From Palleniella intestinalis (GTDB lineage: Bacteria; Bacteroidota; Bacteroidia; Bacteroidales; Bacteroidaceae), in assembly GCF_013166595.1 (NCBI RefSeq), contig NZ_JABKKG010000003.1, positions 273,408 through 337,407 on the forward strand: 64,000 nucleotides of DNA. Direction: 5' to 3'. A program made the position numbers and the translations under genes. Below are positions 1 through 8,944 of this stretch, one piece after another (position 1 is the first letter of the stretch; every line of letters begins with the position of its first letter). Below the pieces are notes generated by a model. It did not search any database and was not told the origin of the DNA. It saw nothing but the letters and a program-made list of their open reading frames with translations.

Positions 1-368
1 TCATAGTAGTTTCTCAGAAACTCATAACGCCTTGCCTGATGCCCGATGATGCTCAGGAGGTCATAGTTCCACAGGCTGTCGTCCTCGCCTTTGTTGATGA
101 TTCGTTTCCATGGTGTGGACTTCTCCTTAGCCAGCAGGTCAGGATTGCTGAGAGCCTTGTCATAATCTTTCCGGATAGTATGGTAGACAGCGGCAAGGAC
201 AGGGTCTTTCTCTGCCAACTTTTCTATTTTCTTCAGCTGTTCCTGTGCATCCCGGTACATGTCCTTTTCGACAGCCTCACAGTATTTTTTCCATAGAGTG
301 TCATAGTCTGCGGCACATACCGTTAGAGATATGGCGACAGAAAAGAGTATGCTAAGAAACTTTCTCAT
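1..368 (-). CDS. Secreted protein, N-terminal fragment; possibly alpha-2-macroglobulin family
   Basis: The reading frame is open from an ATG at 368 down to the left edge of the window, so only about 122 residues are visible. They begin with a signal peptide (MRKFLSILFSVAISLTVCAA), followed by a helical stretch YDTLWKKYCEAVEKDMYRDA and then a Lys/Glu-rich repeat-like helix. This opening, a YDxLWKK motif followed by TPR-like helices, resembles the N-termini of very large Bacteroidetes alpha-2-macroglobulin (MG2) envelope proteins. That assignment rests on memory of the family and not on any catalytic motif, because the diagnostic domains would lie outside the window. The signal peptide and the frame are seen directly. 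The gene is 43 bp downstream of the M6 protease on the same strand and may be co-transcribed with it. Confidence 0.55.
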   Translation of the reverse strand, partial: MRKFLSILFSVAISLTVCAADYDTLWKKYCEAVEKDMYRDAQEQLKKIEKLAEKDPVLAAVYHTIRKDYDKALSNPDLLAKEKSTPWKRIINKGEDDSLWNYDLLSIIGHQARRYEFLRNYY

Positions 369-411
369 TGTGTGATGAATTGTGTAATGATGTGTTGTTA
401 TGCAGCACTGT

Positions 412-2187
412 TTATTTTATTTTCTGTCCGGCAATATTATAATCGCCTATTGTCAGCCGTCCGTTTCTGATAATCTTCTTAGGGCATGTGCCGGCATTTG
501 TATAGCTATTGATGTTGTTGATACCGGTTTGGTCTCCGCCCATGAAGCGGAAACTGATGCTGCCGTCAGGATTATTGGTGATGTCTGTGATAGGGAACTT
601 CGCCGCCATATCATCTCCGGCATAGTTCTTGTACGCCTCCACCGTTGTGACGCTTTTGCTTCCCGGATACGGGTCGCCTTTCAGTTCGTTCTCGAACATC
701 TCCTTTGTGCCAGTCTGTGCTTTGCCTTCATACCAAATCTTCTCATTGACAGAGTACATCCCAAACAGGAATCCGTCAGCAGGAATGAGGGTGAGGTTAG
801 GGCGTTTGTATGTGTTGTTTGGCGACATGCCCTGCTTGCTGATGTCATTGACATGCGTGATAATCAGACCTGTGCCGCTTCTTCGTCCCTGATACTCGTT
901 CCATGTGTTTTTCCCGAAATTCTCCACGACATAGTATTCGTTGGCATTCTCCGGGTTTGTTATGCGGTAAGCCTTCCCATTGTCATTATCATTGTCAAGC
1001 GGATGTATTGTTATGTCTGCCGGTTTGTCAAGTTCTTCAAGGCTCATCCAACCCATGATGTCCCTTTCCCATGCTGCATACTGCACAGGCCAGAAGCCGT
1101 TGAATATGTTTTCTCCACCGTCCATCAAGTCCCAATACTCCGGACCGCAGTTGTTGTAGTCTGCATATCCGTGTTCGTCCTTTGGCGTTAGGGATAGTGT
1201 GTAGTAAAGGTCCGGCAGTCCAAGTCCATGGCTCATCTCATGGCAGAGCACGCCGATGCCGGCTCGCAGGGCTGTCCCTTGGTTGTTTTGTGCAGTTATG
1301 GCAAGTTCGTTGGACAGTCCGACGACGGGGATTCTTTTTCCATCATGCTGGTAGTTGCTTTTGTAATAGCATTGAGGCCAGACATCGCTATTGTCTCCGC
1401 TGAGGTTCGCTCCTGCTCCTGCATACAGGATGTAGACCATATCCACTCTGCCGTCGTTGTTGGAATCATATTGCGTGAAGTCTATATCGTTGTCTGCAAG
1501 TTTGAGTACCTCTGTGATGAGTGTGCTTGTTCTTCCTGTGTTGTTGCCATAGTAGTCATGATGCTTGGAGACAGTGTAGATGCCATACAGATCGAATTCC
1601 GGAGTGAAATCCCCAAAACTTGCGTCTGAGAAATATTGTGCCACAGAACTGTGACCTTTGAATCTGTTCTCCTGCGTCGGTGAAAAGCGTTCCGTGCCGT
1701 TGAAATAATCTTCCCATACGCTTCTCTCGCTGAATGTGAACTTCACGTCTGTGTACTCAACCATTATGACAGGGATGCGTATCTTGCCACTGTGTGGGCA
1801 GAAATCGCTGCTTGGGTAGCCTGCGATGGCTTTGCGTCTTGCCTGTGAAGCTTCTGCTCCTTTTGCGAAAAAGAGGCTCTTGTCCTGTGCTTTTGCCAAC
1901 TGCAGCTCCTGTCCTTTCCTGCTGTCGAGGTTGTGTGCAAGCACTCCCGTGCTTTTCAATGAGCCGTCAGCGCAGATTTCTGCAACATAGAACGCCTTGT
2001 CTTGCTGCATGATGACAACTCCGTCCATTGTCTGATGCCATGAGAAATGCTCGTCACCGAGAAGGCGTACCATGAGAGTAGTGCCGTCAGGCTGCTTGAC
2101 AGCTTTTGGTGTTCCTGATGATTTTGCTGCATGGATACAGGTGGCAGCGGCAAGTATAAATAAGGATAAAAGAATGATTCGTCGCAT
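412..2187 (-). CDS. M6 family metalloprotease (immune inhibitor A-like), T9SS cargo
   Basis: Secreted zinc endopeptidase of 591 residues. It has an N-terminal signal peptide (residues 1-20, ending CIHA), a pro-region, and an M6 catalytic domain from about residue 135. The zinc site is HEMSHGLGLPD: H316 and H320 as ligands, E317 as catalytic base, with the extended HGLGLPD signature of the M6/InhA family. An Asp-rich segment (DSNNDGRVDMVYILYAG, 241-257) precedes it and probably binds calcium. The last 35 residues (KKIIRNGRLTIGDYNIAGQK) look like a short Prevotella-type T9SS C-terminal sorting signal, so the enzyme is probably exported through T9SS and surface-anchored or released. Substrate is unknown; relatives degrade host or dietary proteins. 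A TACCTTTG box lies about 55 bp upstream of the start. Confidence 0.93.
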   Translation of the reverse strand: MRRIILLSLFILAAATCIHAAKSSGTPKAVKQPDGTTLMVRLLGDEHFSWHQTMDGVVIMQQDKAFYVAEICADGSLKSTGVLAHNLDSRKGQELQLAKAQDKSLFFAKGAEASQARRKAIAGYPSSDFCPHSGKIRIPVIMVEYTDVKFTFSERSVWEDYFNGTERFSPTQENRFKGHSSVAQYFSDASFGDFTPEFDLYGIYTVSKHHDYYGNNTGRTSTLITEVLKLADNDIDFTQYDSNNDGRVDMVYILYAGAGANLSGDNSDVWPQCYYKSNYQHDGKRIPVVGLSNELAITAQNNQGTALRAGIGVLCHEMSHGLGLPDLYYTLSLTPKDEHGYADYNNCGPEYWDLMDGGENIFNGFWPVQYAAWERDIMGWMSLEELDKPADITIHPLDNDNDNGKAYRITNPENANEYYVVENFGKNTWNEYQGRRSGTGLIITHVNDISKQGMSPNNTYKRPNLTLIPADGFLFGMYSVNEKIWYEGKAQTGTKEMFENELKGDPYPGSKSVTTVEAYKNYAGDDMAAKFPITDITNNPDGSISFRFMGGDQTGINNINSYTNAGTCPKKIIRNGRLTIGDYNIAGQKIK

Positions 2188-2241
2188 AATGGTTGTTTTT
2201 TAGTATGTGAATAAATAGTTATATTGTTGTGTATTAATTCA

Positions 2242-2249
2242 CAAAGGTA
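2242..2249 (-). promoter_or_regulatory. Bacteroidetes -7 promoter box for the M6 protease
   Basis: TACCTTTG reads on the minus strand, 55 bp upstream of the protease ATG. It matches the TAnnTTTG consensus of the primary Bacteroidetes sigma factor. No good TTTG element is seen at the -33 position. Confidence 0.5.
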
Positions 2250-2291
2250 CGAATAATCCATGAAATAATCCATAATATTTAAACTTTTTTA

Positions 2292-2323
2292 TTCGTTAGT
2301 TAGCGAAATTATGTTTACCTTTG
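2292..2323 (+). promoter_or_regulatory. Probable promoter of folA
   Basis: TACCTTTG at 2316-2323 matches the -7 consensus. A degenerate TTCG at 2292-2295 lies 20 bp upstream, in the position of the TTTG -33 element. The leader to the folA ATG at 2444 would be roughly 115 nt. Confidence 0.5.
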
Positions 2324-2443
2324 CATAAGATAATGAAAACAGGACGCAGTCGGACATGTCCAAAACTGCCGATACGCAGCTTGTCTTTACATAATGATAA
2401 GCTGTGATTGCATTTGGAAAAACTAACTATTTGAACTGTAAAT

Positions 2444-2956
2444 ATGAGAATAAACATTATTGCCGCTGTGGCAGAAAACCGTGCGATAGGTTATGGTAAC
2501 AAACTGATTTACTGGTTGCCTGACGACCAGAAAAGGTTTAAGCAACTGACCACCGGACATACAATAATCATGGGCCGAAAGACTTTCGAGTCGTTGCCGA
2601 AAGGGGCATTGCCTAACCGCCGTAATGTAGTGCTTTCGAAAAGTGCTTTCGAGAATCCGTCAGGTAATCCTGATATGGCCTCCATGTTTCCGGGATGTGA
2701 CGTCTATCCTTCACTTGATGCCGCATTGAAGAACTGTGGTGTGAATGAGGATGTGTACATCATCGGCGGCTCATCAGTCTATGAGCAGGCGTTGTCCTTT
2801 GCCGACCGCCTGTGCCTGACAGAAGTCTTTGACACTCCGGAGAATGCGGATGCCTTCTTCCCTGATTATGCCGGCTGGAAGGAAGTGTGGAGCGAGAACC
2901 ACGAAATTGACGAGAAACATAAGCAGCGTTTCCGCTTTGTAGATTATGAGCGGTAA
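2444..2956 (+). CDS. folA: Dihydrofolate reductase
   Basis: Reduces dihydrofolate to tetrahydrofolate with NADPH in the cytoplasm. The 170-residue length is normal for bacterial DHFR. Seen directly: the N-terminal core INIIAAVAENRAIGYGNKL, the substrate-site motif LPDDQKRFKQLT with the conserved acid at D28, the cofactor-site motif GHTIIMGRKTFESLP, the motif ALPNRRNVVLS, and YIIGGSSVYEQAL. It is not next to thyA, its frequent partner. The next gene downstream on the same strand is an unrelated PL11 lyase, separated by 187 bp holding a 22-bp-period repeat array, so folA is probably monocistronic. Confidence 0.96.
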   Translation: MRINIIAAVAENRAIGYGNKLIYWLPDDQKRFKQLTTGHTIIMGRKTFESLPKGALPNRRNVVLSKSAFENPSGNPDMASMFPGCDVYPSLDAALKNCGVNEDVYIIGGSSVYEQALSFADRLCLTEVFDTPENADAFFPDYAGWKEVWSENHEIDEKHKQRFRFVDYER

Positions 2957-2970
2957 ATGCCTATACAACA

Positions 2971-3049
2971 AAGTGTCACCTATCATGTAACGAAAAGTGA
3001 CACTTTGTCATGTAAAAGGTGGTCTTTTGATACATGAAAGATTACCTTC
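2971..3049. repeat. 22-bp-period array of 13-bp semi-palindromes (array A, 4 units)
   Basis: Four related 13-mers start at 2971, 2993, 3015 and 3037, exactly 22 bp apart: AAGTGTCACCTAT, AAAAGTGACACTT, AAAGGTGGTCTTT, AAAGATTACCTTC. The 9-bp spacers (catgtaacg, tgtcatgta, tgatacatg) contain CATG. The first two units also form a perfect 12-bp inverted repeat (ACAAAGTGTCAC at 2968-2979, GTGACACTTTGT at 2997-3008), which could act as a folA terminator. The same architecture recurs at 19201, 37876 and 56167. This is the most diverged of the four arrays. Confidence 0.75.
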
Positions 3050-3065
3050 TGTTTCTTTATTGAAG

Positions 3066-3085
3066 TCAAGTGATATATGACTTGA
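3066..3085. promoter_or_regulatory. Inverted repeat upstream of the PL11 lyase gene
   Basis: TCAAGT and ACTTGA arms separated by 8 bp lie about 60 bp upstream of the PL11 start. This could be an operator or a leader hairpin. No clear TAnnTTTG box was found next to it. Confidence 0.3.
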
Positions 3086-3143
3086 TAATCACTGCAGGCA
3101 ATGCCCTATGCAGGTGACAGAATAGCTAAACCTAATTAACTAT

Positions 3144-6100
3144 ATGAAAGGACTGACAAAATTATTTTCATCGGTAGCCATAGCTTTGCTCATGCTGCCG
3201 ACATCCGTATTGGCACAGCGCATCCAGCAGCCCTTGGGGCGCGGTGTTGTTGCTGTTTATGGCAGAAGTAATGGCTCTGCCGGAGTTGAGATTTCCTGGC
3301 GTCGACTGGCGCAGGAACCGGAGAATGCGAGGTATAATGTTTATGTGTCGCAGAGCGAGATGGGAGCATATACGCTGCTGAATGCCGAACCGCTGACGAA
3401 CACCAACTATGCCACCACATTGGGTAAAGTGCCTTATGGTAGTTATGTGGCGGTGAGTCTTGTTGCTGATGGAAAGGAAAGTGCGAAGTCAAAGCCTTTC
3501 CTGTTCAAGAACAATGGTCTCCGCAATATTTATATGGAGATTAGTTATGACAAATCGCCGTTGGACAAGACGAAATACACGACGAAATTTGTGTGGCCAT
3601 GCGACTTGAACGGTGACGGAGAGTATGACTATGTCGTTGATCGTTGCCCTGTCGATGGCTCGCGGAATTATTATGTGGAGGGCTATCTCGCCGATGGAAC
3701 TTTCCTTTGGAATGTTGACCTCGGTGTGAACGAGAAGCCGTGTGACGGTCAGAATGACAACATGTGTGCCTATGACATTGACTGCGACGGATATGGCGAA
3801 TTGATTGTGCAAACTTCCGACGGCACTCGCTTTTGGGATTCACAGACCGGAACTTGGGGGAAATATCTCTTTGGCAAGGACACTGCCGATTCTGACGGTG
3901 ACGGTATAATTGATTATGATACGCAAAGCACCAAGAATCCTCCGCGATATATGACCGTGGTTGACGGCATGACAGGCGCAGAGAAGGCAAGTGTGGAGTT
4001 TATGTATGACGATGCCTATAACCGTACAAACAAAGCATCGCTGATGGGAGAACAGTATAACAAGCATGAGGCGCATGTGGGCATAGCGTATCTTGACGGT
4101 GTGCATCCGGCTATAGTCGGTGAATGGATGTCGCGTCGTGCGAGTGACAAGGTTCACATGTACCGCAACTGTGCGTTCCAGTATGTCAATGGTGAATGGA
4201 AGCAGCTCTTTATGGAGAATGTCGGTGGTGCTGAGTTCCACATGATTCGCATCTTTGATGCTGACGGCGACGGACGGGATGAAATGTCGAGTGGAGCATA
4301 CGTCATGGACCATGACGGCACTACATTATATAATACAGGCATTTCCCACGGTGACCGCCACCGCACCAGCGACATTGACCCTGAGCGTCCGGGATTGGAG
4401 ACTTTCTCTATACAGCAGAATGCTCCTGACATGCTTGGCATGATTCTTTTCGATGCAGGAACAGGTGAACCGATAAAGAAATGGTATTTGCCTGCTGTTG
4501 GTGATGTAGGTCGTGGCGAGTGCATTGACCTCGACCCTGACCACATCGGCTGGGAAATGTTCTCAACAATGGATGATTATCAGATGTATGACGCCAAAGG
4601 GAACAAGATAGAAGGAAAGAAAGGCTATTTCCCGACTGAAGGAATATGGTGGGACGGAGAGCTTGACCGTGAGAATGTCAACTCTCCTGACGGTGGTGGC
4701 TACAACGCAATGATTGTCGATTACAAGAATGGAAGACTCATCGAAATGGCAAAAGAGTCAAACTGGACGATAAAGACAAGCAATGCAAAGCGTGGCAAGT
4801 ATTGGGGCGACATCATCGGTGACTGGCGCGAGGAACTTGTCCTTATCCGTGAACGCGACGGTGTCTGTGAAGGAATCGTAGGTTTTGCGACAGACTATAA
4901 GACTGACATCGACAACATCTATTGCTTGCAGCAAGACCCGCATTATCGTGGCGACTGCACGACACGCGGCTACTATCAGTCTCCTAATCCTGGATTCTAT
5001 CTCGGCTACGACATGCCTCGTCCACAGCTTCCACCATGTATGACAAGCGATGACGAGACAGATGTGTTCGGTATTGCTGACGGCAATGCTACCGTCACTC
5101 CGCGCAATGGTGTGAAGAAGGTTTATGCCATGCCGGTCAAGGGGCAGACATTGACACTTAACAGTGGCTCGTCTGCTCAGGAAGGAAGCGGCACAGAGAT
5201 TTGGAAAGGACAGCAGGGCATACTTGTAATGGCACAGTCTCATTCCGGAGATGTCTATATCACCGAAGGGACAGTCCGCGGAACATCTTTCCTTGGCAAT
5301 GTCAACCTTCGCGCTCGCGGCACTTTGGCAGGCGCATCCTTTGTCAATAACGTGATTCTCGAAGGCGCACTCAATTATGAGGGTTGCCGCTTGATGCCTG
5401 AGGAGGCAATGATAATAGGCAAGAAAGTTGTCGTGCCTGAAAAGAAGAGACTTTACATAGAATTGATGCCGGGCAAAGACCGCCTGATATTGAAGAACGG
5501 AGTTGACCTGAAGGGAAGCATCGCTTTCAATCTTCCTGACGACCTACCGGAAGGAAATTATGCTTTGGTTGAAGGATGCGACAACATTGACTTGAATAAG
5601 TTGGAGGTGAATGGACTGAAGGGCAAGTCATACAGCTTCAAGTTAGTTGTTGGTGAAGGAGAGAATGCTCCTGCAGTCCTTGCTCTTACCGTTGAAGGAC
5701 AGCGTGGAGCTGCCGACGGTGTGCTTTGGACAGGCGCGGAAAGTTCAGTGTGGGACTATCAGGCAAAGAATTTCTCACTCAATGGACAGCCTACGGCATT
5801 CGTGGAAGGCGACAAGGTTATCTTTGATGACAGTGCTGTGAAAACAACCATAATTCTTAACGAAATGATGCCTGCTGATGCCGTATTCAAGAACAATAGT
5901 AAGAACTATACTCTGAATGGGACAGGAGGCATTTCAGGCAAAACCATATTAGAATCAGGCAAACTTACTGTTAAGGAGTTGAACTATAACTTTGAAATAG
6001 GTAAGGCAACTCTCGCTGTGAATAACAGCAACGCCTCATGTGAGAATCCTATCCTTCTTACCGGTGCTGCAACGATTTCCATTGCTTCGGGAACTACCTC

Positions 6101-7067
6101 ACTCAAAGGCAAAATCACAGGCGAAGGTTCATTGCTTAAAACAGGTGCAGGACAGCTTAACATCACTTACGCAGGTGCAAACTCTTGGACAGAGACAATA
6201 CTGCAAGCCGGAACGCTCGCCATGGGAACATGGAACACAACATTCGGAAAGTCAACATCACCAATTCATGTGACGGGGAATGCAGCCATCACTGTGTTCA
6301 ACAACAACTCGACAAGTCAGATGCCACAGTTCCAGAATGCAGTGACAATCGACAAGGGAAAGACACTGACTTTCCATGCAGGACAGCGTTGCTCGATAAA
6401 AGGGAAGCTCCTTGGCGAGGGGACATACAAGATTGATTTCCCGTATGTGCGCGGTGATGTATACACAAACTGCTCGCAATTTGAAGGCACTTATCAGGTC
6501 ACAACGACCAACTGCCGCTTTGTTCAGGCGATGGATCTCTCAAAAGCCACACTCAGAATAGACAAAGGAGCAGAAGTGGTGAGTGTGAAAGCCGGTTCCG
6601 GTACAGCACAGAGCTATACGCACAAAGTCGGCAATCTGGCCGGTGAAGGTATTCTTGGCAACGGCACTTGGAATGTTAGTGGAATAACCTATTCAAACGG
6701 TTCGACAATAATCAACGGCACACTGAAACTTAACAGTCCGCTTATCGACGTGACTGCACTGACCAGAGGCACTGTGCCTGACAATGCCGAGTTCAAGATT
6801 TTGACTATCAATGGGACAGCAAGCATTACCGGCACGCCGACATTCCTCCCTGCCACACCGAAAGACGGCTGGGAGTGGGACACATCGACACTCACCACCG
6901 ACGGTGTGCTGCGCATGAAACTGTCCACAGCAATAGACGCTGTGGAAGCAGGCATGGCAGCAGAACCAAATGTCTATACAGTCACAGGTGTGAAGGTTTC
7001 TTCAAATACTTCTGTCCCAAAAGGCAGAATCCTGATAGTGAACGGTAAGAAGATTATTAATAAATAA
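3144..7067 (+). CDS. PL11 family rhamnogalacturonan lyase with long C-terminal extension and T9SS tail
   Basis: Predicted secreted lyase that cleaves the rhamnogalacturonan-I backbone of pectin by beta-elimination. Residues 1-24 form a signal peptide. The PL11 module (about 28-640) opens with LGRGVVAVYGRSNGSAGVEI followed by SWRRLAQEPENARYNVYVSQ. It contains repeated Asp-rich calcium loops such as DLNGDGEYDYVVDRC, DIDCDGYGELIVQ and DADGDGRDEMSSG, typical of the eight-bladed propeller of this family. PL11 enzymes are usually about 600 residues; this one has 1307. The extra part (about 650-1230) is rich in short Gly/Asn/Thr beta-repeats resembling passenger-associated autotransporter repeats. 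The C-terminus (NVYTVTGVKV, then KGRILIVNGKKI) fits a T9SS type A sorting domain. The PL9 gene follows after 13 bp, so both are probably one operon. There are no SusC/SusD genes beside it. Confidence 0.9.
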   Translation: MKGLTKLFSSVAIALLMLPTSVLAQRIQQPLGRGVVAVYGRSNGSAGVEISWRRLAQEPENARYNVYVSQSEMGAYTLLNAEPLTNTNYATTLGKVPYGSYVAVSLVADGKESAKSKPFLFKNNGLRNIYMEISYDKSPLDKTKYTTKFVWPCDLNGDGEYDYVVDRCPVDGSRNYYVEGYLADGTFLWNVDLGVNEKPCDGQNDNMCAYDIDCDGYGELIVQTSDGTRFWDSQTGTWGKYLFGKDTADSDGDGIIDYDTQSTKNPPRYMTVVDGMTGAEKASVEFMYDDAYNRTNKASLMGEQYNKHEAHVGIAYLDGVHPAIVGEWMSRRASDKVHMYRNCAFQYVNGEWKQLFMENVGGAEFHMIRIFDADGDGRDEMSSGAYVMDHDGTTLYNTGISHGDRHRTSDIDPERPGLETFSIQQNAPDMLGMILFDAGTGEPIKKWYLPAVGDVGRGECIDLDPDHIGWEMFSTMDDYQMYDAKGNKIEGKKGYFPTEGIWWDGELDRENVNSPDGGGYNAMIVDYKNGRLIEMAKESNWTIKTSNAKRGKYWGDIIGDWREELVLIRERDGVCEGIVGFATDYKTDIDNIYCLQQDPHYRGDCTTRGYYQSPNPGFYLGYDMPRPQLPPCMTSDDETDVFGIADGNATVTPRNGVKKVYAMPVKGQTLTLNSGSSAQEGSGTEIWKGQQGILVMAQSHSGDVYITEGTVRGTSFLGNVNLRARGTLAGASFVNNVILEGALNYEGCRLMPEEAMIIGKKVVVPEKKRLYIELMPGKDRLILKNGVDLKGSIAFNLPDDLPEGNYALVEGCDNIDLNKLEVNGLKGKSYSFKLVVGEGENAPAVLALTVEGQRGAADGVLWTGAESSVWDYQAKNFSLNGQPTAFVEGDKVIFDDSAVKTTIILNEMMPADAVFKNNSKNYTLNGTGGISGKTILESGKLTVKELNYNFEIGKATLAVNNSNASCENPILLTGAATISIASGTTSLKGKITGEGSLLKTGAGQLNITYAGANSWTETILQAGTLAMGTWNTTFGKSTSPIHVTGNAAITVFNNNSTSQMPQFQNAVTIDKGKTLTFHAGQRCSIKGKLLGEGTYKIDFPYVRGDVYTNCSQFEGTYQVTTTNCRFVQAMDLSKATLRIDKGAEVVSVKAGSGTAQSYTHKVGNLAGEGILGNGTWNVSGITYSNGSTIINGTLKLNSPLIDVTALTRGTVPDNAEFKILTINGTASITGTPTFLPATPKDGWEWDTSTLTTDGVLRMKLSTAIDAVEAGMAAEPNVYTVTGVKVSSNTSVPKGRILIVNGKKIINK

Positions 7068-7080
7068 CAACATAATAAAG

Positions 7081-8376
7081 ATGAGTAAGAGAAATATTAT
7101 TGCCATGATGTTCTTGCTTGTGTCACATGTGGCAAATGCCAAGACATGGTACATGGCAACCAATGGAAGTGACAGTAACAGTGGTGACATCAGTTCACCA
7201 TTTGCCACGCTGCCATATGCACAGACAAAGATGAGTGCGGGCGATACGCTGATGATACGTGGTGGAAAGTATAGAATCACCGACTATACAAATGTGCAGG
7301 AGAAAATCTATGCAGTTGTTTTCGATATAACGAAGAGCGGCAAGTCGAAAGACAACCCCACGTGTTTCTTTGGCTATCCGGGTGAGCGTCCGGAATTTGA
7401 CCTCTCGGCAATAAAGCCTGAAGGGTGCCGTGTGTCTGGCTTCTATATCAATGCCGATTATGTGCATCTTAGGAACTTCGATGTGACGGGAATACAAGTC
7501 ACAATCAAGACCCATACACAGAGTGAGAACGTCTCTGTGCGCCGTGGCAACCACGACATAACAATAGAGAATCTTGCTTTGCATGACGGTATGGGCATAG
7601 GTGTCTACATCAACAAAGGAAGCAATGTGCTTGTGTTGAACTGTGATGCATACAACAACTACGACTCTGTGTCGGAAGACGGAATGGGCGGAAACAGTGA
7701 CGGATTCGGTTCGCATTGCGGTGCTAATTATACAGGGATTGTCTTCCGCGGATGCCGTGCATGGTGCAACAGTGACGACGGCTTTGACTTGATAAAGCAG
7801 CGCACGCCTGTCGTCATTGACCACTGTTGGGCATTGTTCAGCGGATATAAGGATTTTGACACTCTGACACCGGGTGACGGTAATGGTTTCAAGGCTGGAG
7901 GTTATGGTAAGAGACCTCAGGCGGCAGCTTTCAAAGTGCCACGCCATACAATCAAGAATTGCATAGCGTACAGCAACAAGTCTAACGGCATTTATGCCAA
8001 TCATCATCTTGGTGGCAATGACTGGAAGAACAACACCGCCTATCTGAACAGGTATGACTACAGCATGGTCAACCAAGTGACTTGGGATGTTGGTGAGGAT
8101 GTTGACGGCTATGACCATCTGTTGGTGAACAATATTGCCGTGAAGGGAAGGCAAGGGCTTTACACTGCAATAGACAAAAGCCGTTGCACTCTTGTGAACA
8201 ACACTTTCCTGCCTGAGAACATAGCCGTGAACCTTTCTGATTTCGAGAACTCCACAGACTACAAACAGCTGATAGCACCGAGAAATGCTGATGGCAGTCT
8301 GCCCGAGATTACTTTCTTGAAACTGAAAAAGTCGAGCAAGATGTATGCCTTGAAAATGGGCTATCAGTTTGATTGA
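7081..8376 (+). CDS. PL9 family pectate/rhamnogalacturonan lyase
   Basis: Secreted right-handed parallel beta-helix lyase of 431 residues with a signal peptide (1-20, ending VANA). The family signature is clear: TWYMATNGSDSNSGD near the N-terminus, ENLALHDGMGIGVYINKGSN, NSDGFGSH, VFRGCRAWCNSDDGFDLI, and GDGNGFKAGG. K271 in the last motif is in the place of the catalytic lysine of PelL-type PL9 enzymes, and the Asp-rich loops around 207-236 probably bind the catalytic calcium. Known Bacteroides PL9 members include both polygalacturonate and rhamnogalacturonan-I lyases. Coupling to a PL11 gene 13 bp upstream favours rhamnogalacturonan-I. The strong terminator at 8437-8492 ends the transcript. 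Confidence 0.9.
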   Translation: MSKRNIIAMMFLLVSHVANAKTWYMATNGSDSNSGDISSPFATLPYAQTKMSAGDTLMIRGGKYRITDYTNVQEKIYAVVFDITKSGKSKDNPTCFFGYPGERPEFDLSAIKPEGCRVSGFYINADYVHLRNFDVTGIQVTIKTHTQSENVSVRRGNHDITIENLALHDGMGIGVYINKGSNVLVLNCDAYNNYDSVSEDGMGGNSDGFGSHCGANYTGIVFRGCRAWCNSDDGFDLIKQRTPVVIDHCWALFSGYKDFDTLTPGDGNGFKAGGYGKRPQAAAFKVPRHTIKNCIAYSNKSNGIYANHHLGGNDWKNNTAYLNRYDYSMVNQVTWDVGEDVDGYDHLLVNNIAVKGRQGLYTAIDKSRCTLVNNTFLPENIAVNLSDFENSTDYKQLIAPRNADGSLPEITFLKLKKSSKMYALKMGYQFD

Positions 8377-8436
8377 GATGCTGTTTGTATGTCTTATGAT
8401 AAACAAGTATCCTAAGCATCAGTGTTAGGTAATGCA

Positions 8437-8492
8437 AAAGCGACAGAGCCGTCAATTATGGAGTAATCCATAGCTGACGGCTCTGTCGCTTT
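8437..8492. terminator. Bidirectional hairpin terminator between PL9 and FKBP genes
   Basis: Perfect 18-bp arms, AAAGCGACAGAGCCGTCA (8437-8454) and its complement (8475-8492), flank a 20-nt loop that can itself pair (ATGGA/TCCAT). The stem has A/T tracts at both ends, so it suits both convergent genes. Confidence 0.9.
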
Positions 8493-8528
8493 AAGTGTGT
8501 TTGTCATGTTGAAACCGCGTTCTGCGTT

Positions 8529-8927
8529 CTATGCAACGCCTAAGAGCTCTATCTCAAAAATGAGAGTGGAGCCTCCGGGAATGCCCGGCTGGGAGAATTT
8601 CCCGTAGCCCATCTCCGCAGGGATATAGACTTCCCATTTGTCACCGATGTGCATTTGCTGCAAGGCGATTATCCAACCTTCGATAAGGTCGCAGAGACGG
8701 CACGCGAGAGGTACACCGCCACGGCTGCTGTCGAATTGCTTCCCGTCGATGGTCCTGCCTGTATAATGCACTGTGACAATGCTTCTTACAGAAGGACAGT
8801 TGCCGGAAGGTGTGCCATTGGACAGCACCTTGTAGAATATTCCTTTAGGAAGCGGAATGACTCCTTTCTCCTTTGATTTTGCGATAATCCAATCCTTGTT
8901 TGCTTGTATGTAAGCCCTGTTTGCCAT
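8529..8927 (-). CDS. FKBP-type peptidyl-prolyl cis-trans isomerase
   Basis: A 132-residue protein with no signal peptide, so probably a cytoplasmic folding helper. Residues 25-131 form one FKBP domain: GIFYKVLSNG, VTVHYTGRTIDGKQFDSS, then the active-site stretch EGWIIALQQMHIGDKWEVYI, PAEMGYG, and GGSTLIFEIELLGV. The PRSVRSIV substitution for the more usual xNDTVxVHY context is mild. The gene is 17 bp downstream of the GH13 gene on the same strand and is the last gene before a strong terminator, so it is probably the tail of the fabD-GH13-FKBP transcript. Confidence 0.93.
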   Translation of the reverse strand: MANRAYIQANKDWIIAKSKEKGVIPLPKGIFYKVLSNGTPSGNCPSVRSIVTVHYTGRTIDGKQFDSSRGGVPLACRLCDLIEGWIIALQQMHIGDKWEVYIPAEMGYGKFSQPGIPGGSTLIFEIELLGVA

Positions 8928-8944
8928 TTTTGTGTGGGTTTGGC

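Noticed and set aside
400..1191. 263-codon open frame on the plus strand
   Set aside because: It is entirely antisense to the M6 protease, which has a complete zinc motif, signal peptide and sorting tail. The antisense frame shows no domain or start signal.
2971..3049. CRISPR array (also considered for 19201, 37876 and 56167)
   Set aside because: The repeat is degenerate, only 13 bp, flips orientation, and the 9-bp spacers are too short and similar to each other; no cas genes are present.
7195..8406. 403-codon open frame on the minus strand
   Set aside because: It is antisense to the PL9 lyase gene; its composition (Cys, His and Val rich) is that of a shadow frame.
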